This document shows positions 46,980 to 57,430 of a stretch of DNA of 64,000 nucleotides, piece after piece. The notes under the pieces are model-generated. The model was given only the letters and a program-made list of their open reading frames with translations. It was not told the DNA's origin and searched no databases. This stretch comes from Varanus komodoensis (taxonomy: Eukaryota; Chordata; Lepidosauria; Squamata; Varanidae). The position numbers were made by a program, and so were the translations under genes. Each line of letters opens with the position of its first letter. The first letter of the stretch is position 1. The DNA lies in NCBI RefSeq assembly GCF_004798865.1, contig NW_025335440.1, positions 5,448,702 through 5,512,701 of the forward strand, read 5' to 3'.

Positions 46980-47520
46980 GGAAGCTCTTTACCCAAAATT
47001 GTTTTTAATGCAGCTGTTTGGTATGTGGGAAAGTTACAGCCTCTTCAACTCCACAGAACACAGTAGAGAGCCAGGACCAACCAGCCAACCAATAAAATAA
47101 AATACAATAAAATAAACAATGAGATTAGTTACACAAACACACCAACCCAACCCAAAATACCTTCCTTATAAAAGAATGAGATAAAAGAAAGTATATTACA
47201 GGTTTACAGTGGAGAGAAGCTGGGTTGTAGCACTCAAAGGCATCTGTAAACATAGCAGGTGCTTCAACAGCCTAGTCCTTAGTAAGCTGAATCTTTTGAT
47301 TCTAGGTGAGGGCTCCAACATTACAATACCCCCCCCCCCCGCCCCATAAAAACTTAGGCTGTGCACTTTAGCTCCAACAGGTCAATTTCAGATGTGGGAA
47401 TCTTTCTGAAGTAGTGGATCATGTGGGCTAAAAGTGGTAGATCTCAGACACCTCACTGAGAACTAGACTCATGATGAGCCTTGCTGAGGTTTGGTTTTTA
47501 CCCTAAGATCCCACAACACT
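46980..47520. repeat. AT-rich interspersed sequence, unclassified
   Basis: An abrupt drop in GC within GC-rich flanks, with A-rich AATAAAATAAAATACAATAAA near 47090. It is probably an inserted element, but no domain or terminal motif lets me name it. Confidence 0.35.
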
Positions 47521-48060
47521 CACAAGCTCACATGGGAATGACGGGACATGCTTCTATTTGTGGGGAGGAACTGGAATCTCCAAGCTTGCACCAGCAGGTC
47601 CACCAAAAACCTCTTTTGTGCAGATGCAAGAGGCTTGCGAGCGCGCTTTATCGGTGGTCCCGTGTTCCAGCTGCAACGATCCCCCTGCCCCGAAGACGCT
47701 GCTTGGATGCAGTGTCCCTTCCGCAAGAGGAAGGATGCTGCTCCCCACGGGTCCTCCCGCACCAGAGGACACCCCGGGAGGGAGATGTGGGGAAGGGAAG
47801 GGCTTCTTTGCCAGGGCAGCGGAACTGCTGCAAACCCGGATCCACCCGTGCCTTGGAGCCGGCGGATTCTTCCTTGTGTTCTCCAAGAAACTCTGGCAAT
47901 GGGAACTATTTGGCACAGAAGGCAACGGTCAGGTTTGGCAGGTCCTGAAAAGCAGCCATTTCCCAAACACGGGAGAGCTGCTGCTGGAGAGTATTTTATT
48001 CGGAGACAGCAGGCCACGAAGTCCAGATTTAGGTGCGCACTGCAAGGTCTGGCCCAAATG

Positions 48061-48107
48061 GCGAGGCGAGGCGAGGCGAGGCGAGGCGAGGCGAGGCGAG
48101 GCGAGGC
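48061..48107. repeat. (GCGAG)n tandem array
   Basis: Nine uninterrupted copies of GCGAG plus a partial one. Confidence 0.97.
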
Positions 48108-48332
48108 AGCAGAGCACTTAGCTTGGCTCCTGCAAAAAAGCCACTTCTTCCCGGGGTCTCAACGCCGCCATGGGTGAGCACAGCCAGCGGGCCCGTGCCG
48201 GCCTGTGCGGCATGGGCTTTGTGTTCCCCCAGGAGTCAGGCAGCCACAAGTTCATCCCCTGGACCTGGCTGCTGGCAAGCTCAGTCAAGCCAAGCCTGGC
48301 AAGCCATGCACAGCCCATGAAGAAGCCCACGG

Positions 48333-48396
48333 TTTATTGCTAGGCTGCGAATCGTGGTTGTGCGTCACGCCGTGTTTCAACTGAGCATGGTTTATT
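48333..48396 (-). terminator. Possible poly(A) signals for the NRADD-like gene
   Basis: AATAAA occurs on the minus strand at 48338-48333 and 48396-48391. These are the first such hexamers I found downstream of the stop at 50317. They imply a 3' UTR of about 2 kb. Only the motif and its position support this. Confidence 0.25.
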
Positions 48397-50316
48397 GTGT
48401 TGCCAGAACCCAAGCTGTGGCCCTCCCAGCCCCCACCAGCCGGAAAAGCCGCCCCTTCCCATCCGCTCTGGCAGCAGCAAGAGCCACACGCGAAGGCGGG
48501 TCCCCGGCATCCCCCGATCCGAGCCAAGGCTGGGCATGCAGCAGCGAGGGGGGCAACGGCCCCCTCCAAACAAGGGCAGGTGGGACAAGGACCTGCCCAG
48601 GCGCCGGAAGGCTGGAAACCGCTAGCCTCCCGCTCGGAAGTTCCCCATGCATGTTGGAAGCGGTACTGCGTGGAGGCGCCCAGACGACGGCCGCTCTGGC
48701 TTTTGGCCAGGGCCCTGCAGAATGCAGACCGCGGGCGGGAGGCGTTTCTCTCCCGGTGTCCTAATGCTCGAATCCAACGGGGGCATCCCAGGAAGCAGGT
48801 GGGTGGGAGAGTCAGGAGAGAGGAACGGAACTGTCCTTCACACAGCTCATCATTAAAATACGGACTCCACTTCCTCGAGAAGTCGTGACGGCCACCGATT
48901 TGCATGGTGTCCAATGGGGGCTGGAGCAAATCCTTAGGATCTAGGAGCAGAGCAGGCCTGCCCCCCCCCCTCCGCTTGTGCCCATCTGGCGTGTGTCCAT
49001 TGGGGCAGCTGGCTTGTCACCGTGTGAAAACGTGGCGGACAAGATGGACTCTTGCTTGGACCCAGCAGGGTTCCTACTTCCTTGCATAAGGGGGGGGGGG
49101 GGCTTCCTTTCCTGCGTTCTGCTGCATGAACTCTAGGTGGCGCTGTGACGCAGAAACAGTGCAAACGCACAAGTGGACGCAGCGTCTTCTTTCGCTTCTC
49201 TGAGCTGCTTTTTCCTCGCCTTCTAGCAACTCACCACAAGTGATGGCTTGACCCAGAAGTGACTCTGGAGGACGATGGCATTATCTAACGAGCCCCTAAT
49301 CAATGGGGACAAGCGCATGATCAATGCCCCAGGGAGGAAAGGCTCCTCTTTCAAGAGAAGGAACTCTGATGTTTTTACATTATGCTGTAAACTTCTCAGA
49401 AAGTTTCAGTTATTGGATGGAACAGAAATGGAATGAAGACCTTTCTGTTCAGAGTCCGAGATGCGTGAACTGTGCTACTGAGGGGAGCGCTCCTGCCCAG
49501 GGCGTGTGTCTGTGTTGGCGTGAATTGTGTTGGCCTGGGGCAGAACAGGCCGGCTCTGGCCAAGACCGGACACTGCCAGGGCGCCAGCTGGGACTCCGAA
49601 GGCCACTTCCCACCCGCAAACGCAAGGCCAGCAGCTTTCTGCGGGGTCCGGTGCAGCCCCCAGGTGCAGGGCGTGATGCGCTCACCCAGCTTATACCTTC
49701 GAAAGGATCTGAAGGGCACAGAAGGACCGAAACGGGGCTGGGAGGTCCCACCCCTCCCGATTCCCACTTCTCAATCGTAATGCTTTTTTCAGGGGTGAAG
49801 GGACCTCTTGCACCTGTCCTCTGGCAAGAGGGCCGGGAACCCGAGGAACGTTCTCGGTTTTCACGGTTGCCGAGTTTGCTCAGCGTTGCACCTGACTTTG
49901 TGCCCGTATCAGACCGCCCCCGTCGCACTGCCCCCACCACGGGCCGCGTGCCGGGAATTCTGCAGGCAAGACGGAAGCGGTGTGCGGCTCCCGCCCGGCC
50001 TGCCCCCACTTTGAGCACGCGGCCCCCGCAGCCCAGGGCAGCCAAGGGAGCGGCGCTGGTCGGCCTTCCGGAGGCATCGCGCTGCAGCGCCACGTCCCGT
50101 CCACGGGAATGGGGGGCACTCCGCGCTCCAGCCCAGCGCACGGTCCTTGCCCTTTGGCTCCCGTGTCCATCGCTCCGTCCCTTTCCCTCTTCGAACCCTT
50201 TCCGGTACCGAGCACGCCTCCCCTCCCCGACTTTCCCTGTCCTCCCCCCCTTCCCCACTCCCCCTCCCACTTAGCAAAACCCAGACGCACAAGCAGGGGG
50301 GCGCGAGCGAGTCCCC

Positions 50317-50621
50317 TCACACCACGGAGCTGACCTCGGCGGGGGCGCTCAAGTTCTCCGCGACGTCGGCCCGCTCGATGGCCTCCAGGGCCGTGCAGAG
50401 CGCCTCCAGCGTGGCCCCCTCCCTGGACGACCAATCCGAGAGCAGGGTGTGGGCGGGGGCCTCCCCCCGGCCAAAGGTGGCCACGGCGTCCTCCTCGTAG
50501 CCCAGGTGGGTGGCCAGGCGGCGCCAGTCTTTGCAGTGGGGGGGCCTCTCCAGCAGGCGCTCCACTTCTTCCTGCTTGTGGGGCGGGAGGTTCGCGTACA
50601 TCCGGGGCTCCGCCTTGGGCC
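50317..50621 (-). CDS. NRADD: NRADD-like terminal exon: death domain
   Basis: The acceptor is CCCATGCAG. The exon encodes 'GPKAEPRMYANLPPHKQEEV', 'ERLLERPPHCKDWRRLATHL', 'GYEEDAVATFGRGEAPAHTL', 'LSDWSSREGATLEALCTALE', 'AIERADVAENLSAPAEVSSV', and a final V, then TGA. The six-helix death-domain pattern is clear: DWRRLA in helix 2, LGY, LLSDWSS in helix 5, and LEALCTALEAIERADVAENL in helix 6. The short hydrophobic C-terminus resembles a PDZ ligand. Codons are very GC-rich, like the surrounding DNA. Confidence 0.93.
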
Positions 50622-53600
50622 CTGCATGGGAGAAGGCGGCGGGGTCAAGGAGGGGCTGCAGACACAGAGGGACCGGAGGGCTCCCCCCCGTCCCGACGGA
50701 AGGCAGCACGGCCTGCACTCGGCGCGGGAGGGAAATGGCCGGCGTCTTGCAAGGAACCATCCCGACGCGGAGGGCTGCCGGAGGGTCCCGGGCCGGCCGG
50801 CCGCCCTCACCGCCTTCCTCCTATTTGGCCCTTCTGCAGGAGACGCCCGGTGCTCCTTCTGAGCTGCAATCTTTGGCTCACCCCCTCCAGACACTTAACA
50901 ATGGCTTCTTGTGCCGCACCCGGACACCACCCACCCAAACAACGGGAACGCTCTTCCTGCCTTTCCTCCCCGCTCCCTCTTTGCTCAGAGCTGGCAGTGG
51001 GAGGAAGACTCTGGCCCCGGGGGACGCGTGCACAGCTGCCGACAATATTCTGCGCCATTCGGTCGTCTCCATTTTAGGGACCCTCCCCCAGCGACTGGGT
51101 TCTTCCTTCTCTCCCGTTCAGCAGCTCAGGGCACGGGTTATTCTGGGAGGTGAAATTTGGCCCTTTCCGATTCTCCTCCTGAACAGTTTTTGCACATTTG
51201 CAAACCCTGAGATCAGCCCCTGGACCCTTCCCGGCTTGGTGCTCTCGAGCAGGGAAAGACGTCTGCCCTCTCCCGGCCCTGCTGCTTCCCTGGGGGCCTG
51301 GAACATCTGTGCCGAAAGCACCCCACCCCGTCCAGCCCACCTGTTCGCCCTCCGGGGGGCAGCCAGCCTCTCCGGGGTCCTTCCTGCACTGCCTGCGGCC
51401 CCTTCCCAGCCCGAAGGAGGTGCCTCGCTCCGTCCGGTGGCAGGGCCGGCCCCGTCGGAAAGAACCCTGTGGCACCAGCAAGTCCGTGCTCCGTACAAGA
51501 GCCAGCCCCCCCCCCCCCACTGCTTCTCTGGGCCGTCATCACCCACCGGCTCCTGAGCATAAAGCAACCTTCATGAGGGCGAGAAACTCGCGTTTGAAAA
51601 GCATTTCGAGCCAGAAGCTTGGGCCGCGGATGCCAGTTCCTGCAAAGCAGCTGTGCACAGTTGCGGAACGGCCACAGCCCCAGTGACGGGCCAGGCCCCC
51701 TCCCACGGCCGGGACCAGCTGGGGACGCGCCCGCCTTACCCTTGCTGAGCGGGTGGTGCTCCTGGAGGCTGTGGGTGTCGAGGAAGACGCCGCTGTCGCT
51801 GTGCAGCTTCTCGCCCTCCGGGGAGGCGCCCGCCTCGCCCGCCCGGGCCTTGGCCAGCTGGTGCTTCTGCTTGCATGTGGTCCAGCTGCGGGGACAATCC
51901 GGGGGAGCCCTGAGAAGCCGCCCCGGAGCAGCCCCTCTGGCCGCCCCTCCGAGCCACGGACGTGCCCGGCGGACGCAGGGATCCTGGCCCCGGCGGGCGG
52001 GAGAGGTGCCGGCGCGGGGAGCCCTCCCAGCTCATGGGGCTTCAGCAAAGGGCCGGGTTAGACGCTGGAGGCGATGCCATTGTTTAGAGAACAGAAGGGA
52101 CCGGAGACTAAAGAACTGACGATTAATAATAGCAAGGAGCTAGAAAATGGAAGGTGACTATCATATAACTGACTGGTAGAAAGAAGCCTGGGATATAGCT
52201 ATTAATAAGTTGCGATATTCAATGGGAAATGGTTTGATGAGTGAAAACAAATTTGAAAGTGAATGAAGAGCTTTTATTGACTACATGTTAATAAAAGGAA
52301 AAGGGTGTGAACCGCCACAAGAGTTGTGACGAACCGCCGAAATACTGATCTGGAAGGGAAGTGGGGCAACCTGAATGAATAAATGGACTTGTACAAAGTA
52401 ACTTGAGTTGTTGGTCTTGTTGGAGGTAGCAGTATTACTGCATTGCTTAATTATGTTTATTAATAATGTTTAATTATACTGTTACCATAGTAGTTGCATT
52501 GTTTTTGTTTGTTTAATATTGTTTGTTTAATTAAAATGAAAAAAAGAAAAGGGCCGTGTGTGGAGAGCACGGGAAAAGCCTCCCCGAGGCTTCGGCGAAT
52601 GGGGCGGCATAAAAATGTTTTAATAAATAAATACAATAAATAAAAAAGGACCGGCATCTCTGCTTTTCTCAGCCGGTCCGCAAAGGCCGTGAAAATGAGC
52701 TGGCTTCGATCCGCTCTCCACTGGCCCCGGGGACAAGTGGCCCTGAAGGCTGGGCTGGAAGGAGGAATGCCGGGGTGGGAAGCATCCGGGGGGGGCCTGG
52801 GGGGCAGGAGTGAAGGTGGGAGATGAAACAGGTCACAAGCAGGCAGGGGAGGCAAGAGGGAAGCCAGCGCTCGGTTCAGTGGGCCGGGTCTGACCAGCCC
52901 AGTTCAGTGCCGGCCCACTGGAAGGGTGACCCCCTTGAGTCCTGGTTTCAGTGGGCCTATCCGGAGTGGGATGGGGGTCCGGATCAGACCCCAGGTAAAG
53001 GCCCATGTGCCTGGGCTGATGCAGCTCCCGCCAGCACAGAAGAGGGCTGCAGTTTTTGGACACCCACGATCCGCATCTGGCACTGCAGGACACGGAGCCG
53101 ATGCCACTTTTCCGGCAGGGAAAGGCCTGGGAAGGGGCGTCCTCTGATCCGCGGAACGCCATGCGTGGCGCAGGCAGCCCCCTGGGAGGAAAGCGTGGCC
53201 AGGGATGCCGCCTGCCAGGGAGCCCCCTCCTTCGCACATGCGTGTTTGCTGGGAAAGCCACCCCGCAGTGCGTGCGCCGCAGGGTGGGGCCGCGGGGGGG
53301 TCATGGGGAATCCCGCTCCCAGTTGGTGCAAGCTGTGTGTCGTTGGGGAATTCAGATGCATCCTGGGAGAGAAAGGCTGCTTAAAGGTGCCTTGGTGTTA
53401 TAAATTCAGACCTGCGCCCCTTTCTCAGAAAGCAGCAGAATTCCAAGCCAGGTGACTGTTCAGCTTTGCTATTGCCTTAAGAAGAGGGAATTCTTAGCTA
53501 TCCTCAGAGGCTGCAGGTGACGTTAATCCTTCTCTAGGCTCCTGCTGCTCAGAAACAGCTGAGAAAGTTGCCAGGTCAGGGCTCTTTAGCAGCATCACAA

Positions 53601-55582
53601 CCCTAATTTGCATGATTAAAACTCACAGCTAAGGCTCAAAAACCAAAAAATCCTTGCTTTCCCGAATATTCAAGTCTCTCTCCTGTAATCCAGGCTATTC
53701 TCTCACATTCTTTTGACTGTGTTCCCCTGATTTTGTCCTCACTTGACCAGCTGCTATGTCATGCGACTCAGCCTATCAAACACTCTGCACATGCTCTGGA
53801 AGCTTGTAGTTGGCCCGGCCTCTACCCGGCGGCGCTTCTGCAAGCTTGGGTTCTCTGCAGAGGGTGCCTGAGTGGCCTTTCACTAAACGGCTGAGGTTCC
53901 AGGCACAGGGGGTCTCCCCTTGCATCTGCACGGCGGCTCTCAAGACGCTCCGAGCAGCTTCCTGCAGGGGGCTCAGCCCCGGAGAGCCTGCCGGGAAGCA
54001 GACACATTTGGGGGGCCCAGGCAGCGGCTCCCCCCCCCCGCCGGCCAGCTGACGCCTGGCCTGGGGAGACACATCATGGCCCCTTGTGCGCATGGAGCCG
54101 GCCGGGAAGGTGCCGCGCCACTGCTCCGGCTGCGAAGGGTCCCTGGCCCGGGACCATCAGTGCGCGAGGAAGACCAAGCGCGCAGCCGGTGCAGGAGAGC
54201 CGCTCGTCCGCTGGGAGGCAGGCGCAAAGGCGTGGCTCTGCTTGCGAACCGAGCAGGACAGCACGTGGCTGGGGGCCTCTTCCTCTCGGCTGCCCTCGTG
54301 GCGCAGGGGAGCGGCCGGCCGATCTCGGCCTGCGAAGCCACGCGGGGCTTCATCCTATTCAGGGCCGGTCCCCGTCGGCGAGCCGGGTGCAGCGGGGAGG
54401 GCGGCCTCGCCTTGCCCCACAGAGCACCAGCCTCTGACCCAGGGTGTGCCGGGACCTGGGAGGCAGCTTTCCGTGGCCACGATGCCCCCTTGCCGGAGTG
54501 GGGGCCAATGCAGCTGCTGGGCAGCTGCAAGGGCCGACGAGGAATGCTCTGCCGCAGGTGGCCCGGCTCCGGCCCCGGCCATCCGCTGCCAGCCTGCATG
54601 GGGCCAGCCCCCGGGCAGGGTCCTTCGGGCACGGTCCCTTCCCTGGCCCCTCCCTCCAGAGGTCCCTCTTCTCACCCCCTTGGCTGCAGCGTGGCCCGGA
54701 GGAGGCGAGCGCCAGAGGTGGCTCCCCCCGTCCTTCCCGCCACCCCATGGTCCGGCTCAGAGCGAGAGCCAAGGTTTCCGTGGGGGAGAAGGGGGCTGCC
54801 ACAGGGAGTGGTCTCGCTAGTGCCCCCGCCGCCCCGGCGCAGCCTCGGGCACTACCAAGCCATGCCTGCCCAGCCATGGGCTGTGATCGAGTGCCTGCCC
54901 TTGGCTGACCCCCTCCAGGACTCTCCCCACCTCCCCGTCCGGGACCCCTTTCCCAGGAGAAACCAGCACTCTTTTCCCAGGCGGTGGCCCCTCCACTCCA
55001 AGACGCCCCCCAAAGGACTCACAGCTCAGCCCAATTACAGCAGAACCCCGAGGATAACTTGCATTCATGCTGGGAGTTGGAGTCAAACACACCTGGTAGT
55101 GGTGAGAGTGCTGGACCGAGGACCCGGGAGAACGGACCGGGTTCCAGTCCCCGCCTGTCCGTGAAGCTCCCTGGGTGACTTGGGGCCAGGGACTCCCTCT
55201 CGGCCCACCCTACCTCACAGGGCTGTTGTTGCCGTGAGGGTAAAAGGCGCTGCGGGGCCCCCCTTGGGAAAGGGAAATGGCAGGGTAGAACTGCCATGCA
55301 ACCCACGTTCTCTGGAGGCCACCAAGTGGCCAAAGCTCCCCTCTGCCAGACGTACCACTTGAAGGCCACGTAGGCCAGGAGTCCCACCACCACGGCTGCC
55401 AGGATGGAGCAGTACACCGGGATGATGTTCTTGCCATTGTCCTCCACCAGCGGGGGGGGCAAACTCCGACTCCGTGGAGGAATTGGGGGGAGCGCTGCCT
55501 TCGGAATCCAAGAGCGGCGTCCTCTTCGGAAAGGTCTTTCGGGTCTCTCCCTCAGTGCGCTTCAGGATCTGCAGCTCCTTTT
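50317..55582 (-). CDS. NRADD: NRADD / p75NTR-like death-domain receptor, 3 C-terminal exons
   Basis: This is a p75 neurotrophin-receptor family membrane protein (NRADD, also called NRH/PLAIDD in the literature). The exons on the minus strand are 55582-55356 (stalk and transmembrane), 51885-51740 (juxtamembrane) and 50621-50317 (death domain and stop). Splice phases agree from the transmembrane segment to the stop: the split Cys codon at 55356/51885 gives 'FKCWTTCKQKHQLAKAR', and the split Gly codon at 51740/50621 gives 'GPKAEPRMYANLPP'. Visible features are the transmembrane Cys in 'VYCSILAAVVVG' with its AxxxG motif, the p75-like 'GEKLHSDSGVFLD', a death domain of about 80 residues and a C-terminal 'SSVV'. 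The gene sits tail-to-tail with SETD2, as NRADD does in mammals. The stalk part is out of frame with the transmembrane part across a run of eight G (55452-55459), so the gene may be damaged or the run miscounted. Exons for a signal peptide and Cys-rich domains were not found. It could instead be named NGFR-like (NRH1). Confidence 0.88.
51740..51885 (-). CDS. NRADD: NRADD-like exon: juxtamembrane region
   Basis: This 146-nt exon has the acceptor GTCCCCGCAG and the donor AAGG|gtaagg. It encodes 'WTTCKQKHQLAKARAGEAGA', 'SPEGEKLHSDSGVFLDTHSL' and 'QEHHPLSKG'. The 'GEKLHSDSG' motif is the p75NTR intracellular juxtamembrane signature. It is kept here more closely than in the mammalian NRADD sequence I recall. 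Confidence 0.9.
52080..52550. mobile_element. AT-rich LINE-like insertion, unclassified
   Basis: About 470 bp of strongly AT-rich sequence inside a GC-rich intron of the NRADD-like gene. It is A-rich on the + strand, with GGAAGTGGGGCAACCTGAATG AATAAA near 52355. It resembles an L1-like 3' end in composition only. Confidence 0.3.
52570..52650 (+). mobile_element. L2-type LINE 3' terminus
   Basis: CCCCGAGGCTTCGGCGAATG then GGGCGGCATAAAAATGTTTTAATAAATAAATAC, nearly identical to the reverse complement of the 24045-24092 terminus, so a relatively young insertion. Confidence 0.9.
55085..55290 (+). mobile_element. MIR-like (CORE-type) SINE
   Basis: Head GTGGTGAGAGTGCTGGACCG, a B-box-like GGGTTCCAGTCCCC, core GAAGCTCCCTGGGTGACTTG, then CCTACCTCACAGGGCTGTTG. 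Same family as 43571-43794. It lies in the intron just downstream (in gene sense) of the transmembrane exon. Confidence 0.75.
55356..55582 (-). CDS. NRADD: NRADD-like exon: extracellular stalk and transmembrane helix
   Basis: On the minus strand the acceptor is GTTTTTGCAG and the donor AAGTG|gtacgt, giving 227 nt. The distal part encodes 'DNGKNIIPVYCSILAAVVVG' and 'LLAYVAFK', nearly identical to the p75NTR transmembrane helix, including the Cys used for disulfide-linked dimer signalling. The proximal part reads 'KELQILKRTEGETRKTFPKR' and 'GSAPPNSSTESEFAPP', a hydrophilic Ser/Thr/Pro stalk with an N-S-S glycosylation sequon. The two parts are in different frames, separated by the 8-base G run at 55452-55459. 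Seven bases there would give one frame. Confidence 0.85.
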
Positions 55583-55679
55583 CTGCAAAAACGCACAAGG
55601 CCGTTTTGTTGGCTTGCTTATGTGTTGGTTGTGCTTCTGTTCCCCCTGCGCTGAGACCCTCTGGGTCCACCACACGTAA

Positions 55680-55907
55680 AACCATAAAATACGAGGCAAC
55701 ATGCGATGCCAGCGTTTAAACCTTCAGGGTCTAAAGATCAGAAAAACAACCAAATAGAAGCTAGCGACAGCATGGAATTTTAAAACGCAGCACTCGGCTT
55801 AAAAGAGAAACCAAGAAAGGAAAAGCTCACAGCAGGCCTCTCTGGGGAGCTGGCCCCACAACCGGGTGCCATGTCAGGAAAGCCCTTTCCCTGGTAGCTG
55901 CCCAAGC
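55680..55907 (-). mobile_element. L2-type LINE C-terminal fragment
   Basis: The minus strand reads a decayed 'RRAF..VAP..W..LP.EV'-type segment at about 55830-55905, preceded by A-rich UTR-like sequence. It abuts a second family copy at 55908. Confidence 0.5.
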
Positions 55908-56303
55908 CATGTTTGTTTATTTATTTAAAACTTTTGTAGCCCGTCTCATTACAGAAGTCTCAAGAAGGTTTAACAATACAAAATGCATTTTTTTAAAAAC
56001 ACGGTGACCTAAAAATAAGCAATACTAAAACCCCAATTAAAACAATTAGTTCTTAAAACATTGGGAAAATAAAAAGTTTTTAGCCTGGCGCTGAAAAGAA
56101 TACAGTGCCAGTGCCAGCCACACCTCTCTGGGGAGCGATTTCCACAATTGGGGTGCCACCACAGAGAAGGCCCTTCTCCAGGTAGTCGCCCTCCTAATCT
56201 CCTTCAAGGAGGGCACCTGGAGAAGGGCGTCTGCCCCAGATCTTAAGGGGTGGGCAGGCACATATGGAAGCAGACGCCCCTCCAGGTAACCAGGCCCTTA
56301 AGT
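55908..56303 (-). mobile_element. L2-type LINE 3' part
   Basis: (TTTA)n and a degenerate terminal hairpin at the left, then a minus-strand frame with 'RRATTWRRAFSVVAPQLWKS' and 'LPREVWLALALYSFQRQAKN'. It ends where the hAT-like MITE starts. Confidence 0.85.
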
Positions 56304-56696
56304 CAGCCATGTCGAACCTTTGAGAGACCGAGTGCCCAAACTGCAACCCAAAACCCACTTATTTATCGCAAAGTGCCAACACTGCAATAAAGCCTGAACA
56401 CTGAGATTTTAGTTTAGAAAAAACAGCTCACAGCCCGTCCAAGCAAATATACATATCTCTTTTGCAGCGCATTGACTGGCCATGTGAAAGCTCAGACGAG
56501 TCATGCCTAATGAGTCGTGGCTCGTGGCTTCATCGCCTGGCGCCGCTACTGCGTTCCGAGCATGCGCATGGCCCCCATGTGCGCTGTTATCCGATGCTCG
56601 GCTGCTGGGCGATGCTGGGGAGACTTGGCTCGCGCGCTGACAGAGAGGGCTCTGCGCGCCCGCTGTGGCAGGTGTGCCAGAGGTTCGCCACCACTG
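56304..56696. mobile_element. hAT-like MITE with terminal inverted repeats
   Basis: The left end CAGCCATGTCGAACCTTTGAG and the right end CTCTGGCACACC... on the opposite strand form imperfect inverted repeats: CAGTGGTGGCGAACCTCTGG read from 56696 leftwards against CAGCCATGTCGAACCTTTGA. The CAGNG-type termini are hAT-like. No transposase frame is present. A clear 8-bp target duplication was not found. Confidence 0.7.
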
Positions 56697-57406
56697 GCCT
56701 AACCTCGACTGGTGCACTCCCCTAACCCTAATATAGGGGTAAAGTTCCATTGAAAGGGGGCAATTTGGAAAAAGCCTTCCTTGAGCAGCTTTTTCTGCAC
56801 AGCTCATCCTTTCTGCCCATTCTAAACACATTCCACTCATCAAAATCATGCCAGGACACCTCGTTTTCTAACCCTAACCCTACCCTGGTGCACACCCCTA
56901 ACCCTAATATAGGGCTAAAGCTCCTTTGAAAAGAGGACCATTTTGAAAAAGCCTTCCTTGAGGATCTTTTTCTGCACATCTCAATATATCTGTCCATTCT
57001 AAACACATTCCACTCATCAAAATCATACCAGGACACCTAATTTTTCTAACCCTAACCCTATCCTGGTGAGAACCCTAAACCCTAAAATCGGGCTAAAGTT
57101 CCATTGAAAGGGGGCAATTTGGAAAAAGCCTTCCTTGAGCAGTTTTTTCTGCACAGCTCATCCTTTCTGCCCATTCTAAACACATTCCAACCATCAAAAT
57201 CATGCCAGGACACCTTGTTTTCCTAAACCTACCCTGGTGCAAACCCCTCACCTTAATATAGGGGTAAACTTCCATTGAAAAGAGGGCAATTTTGCAAAAG
57301 CGTTCCCTGTGTCGCTTTTTCTGCGCAGCTCATCCTTTCTGCCCCTTCTAAACACGTTCCCACCATCGAAACCATGCCAGGACCCCTCGTTTTTCCGACC
57401 CTAACC
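56697..57406. repeat. Tandem satellite with telomere-like motifs, about 4 x 175 bp
   Basis: Four head-to-tail units, with landmark AATATAGGG-type sites at 56730, 56906, about 57085 and 57255 (spacing about 176, 179 and 170). Each unit has CCCTAACCCTAA-like blocks, TTCCATTGAAAGGGGGCAAT, AAAAAGCCTTCCTTGAG, CACATTCCACTCATCAAAAT and CATGCCAGGACACC. Units are roughly 85-95% alike by eye, and the fourth is the most diverged. Confidence 0.9.
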
Positions 57407-57430
57407 CAGTGATGGTGAACCTTAAGGAGC
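57407..57430. mobile_element. Solitary hAT-like terminal repeat
   Basis: CAGTGATGGTGAACCTTAAG directly follows the satellite and matches the terminal repeat type of the 56304-56696 MITE. The other end of this second element was not located. Confidence 0.5.

Larger units (their letters stand above)
44650..50316. other. Intergenic, GC-rich, no gene recognised
   Basis: Contains the palindromic repeat at 45753, an AT-rich unclassified stretch (46980-47520), the GCGAG array (48061) and long C- and G-runs. Open frames on both strands are GC artefacts as far as I can judge. The right end would include the 3' UTR of the NRADD-like gene. Confidence 0.45.

Noticed and set aside
46980-47520. Possible LTR of a retrovirus-like element
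   Set aside because: Only AT-rich composition and an A-rich stretch. No paired long repeats or element genes were seen, so no such element is called.
49324-50274. 316-codon + frame and opposing 273-codon - frame
   Set aside because: Opposed open frames of similar length with Pro/Arg-rich composition and no homology recognised. Probably within or near the 3' UTR of the receptor gene.
50510-51556. 348-codon open frame on the + strand
   Set aside because: It is antisense to the death-domain exon and the adjacent intron, has no domain, and is GC-driven.
53920-55164. 414-codon open frame on the + strand
   Set aside because: Very GC-rich, overlapped by equally long frames on the other strand, no recognisable domain, and it runs into a MIR-like SINE. 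It lies in an intron of the minus-strand receptor gene.
56697-57406. True chromosome end (telomere)
   Set aside because: CCCTAA blocks are short, embedded in a longer monomer, and flanked on both sides by ordinary interspersed repeats.
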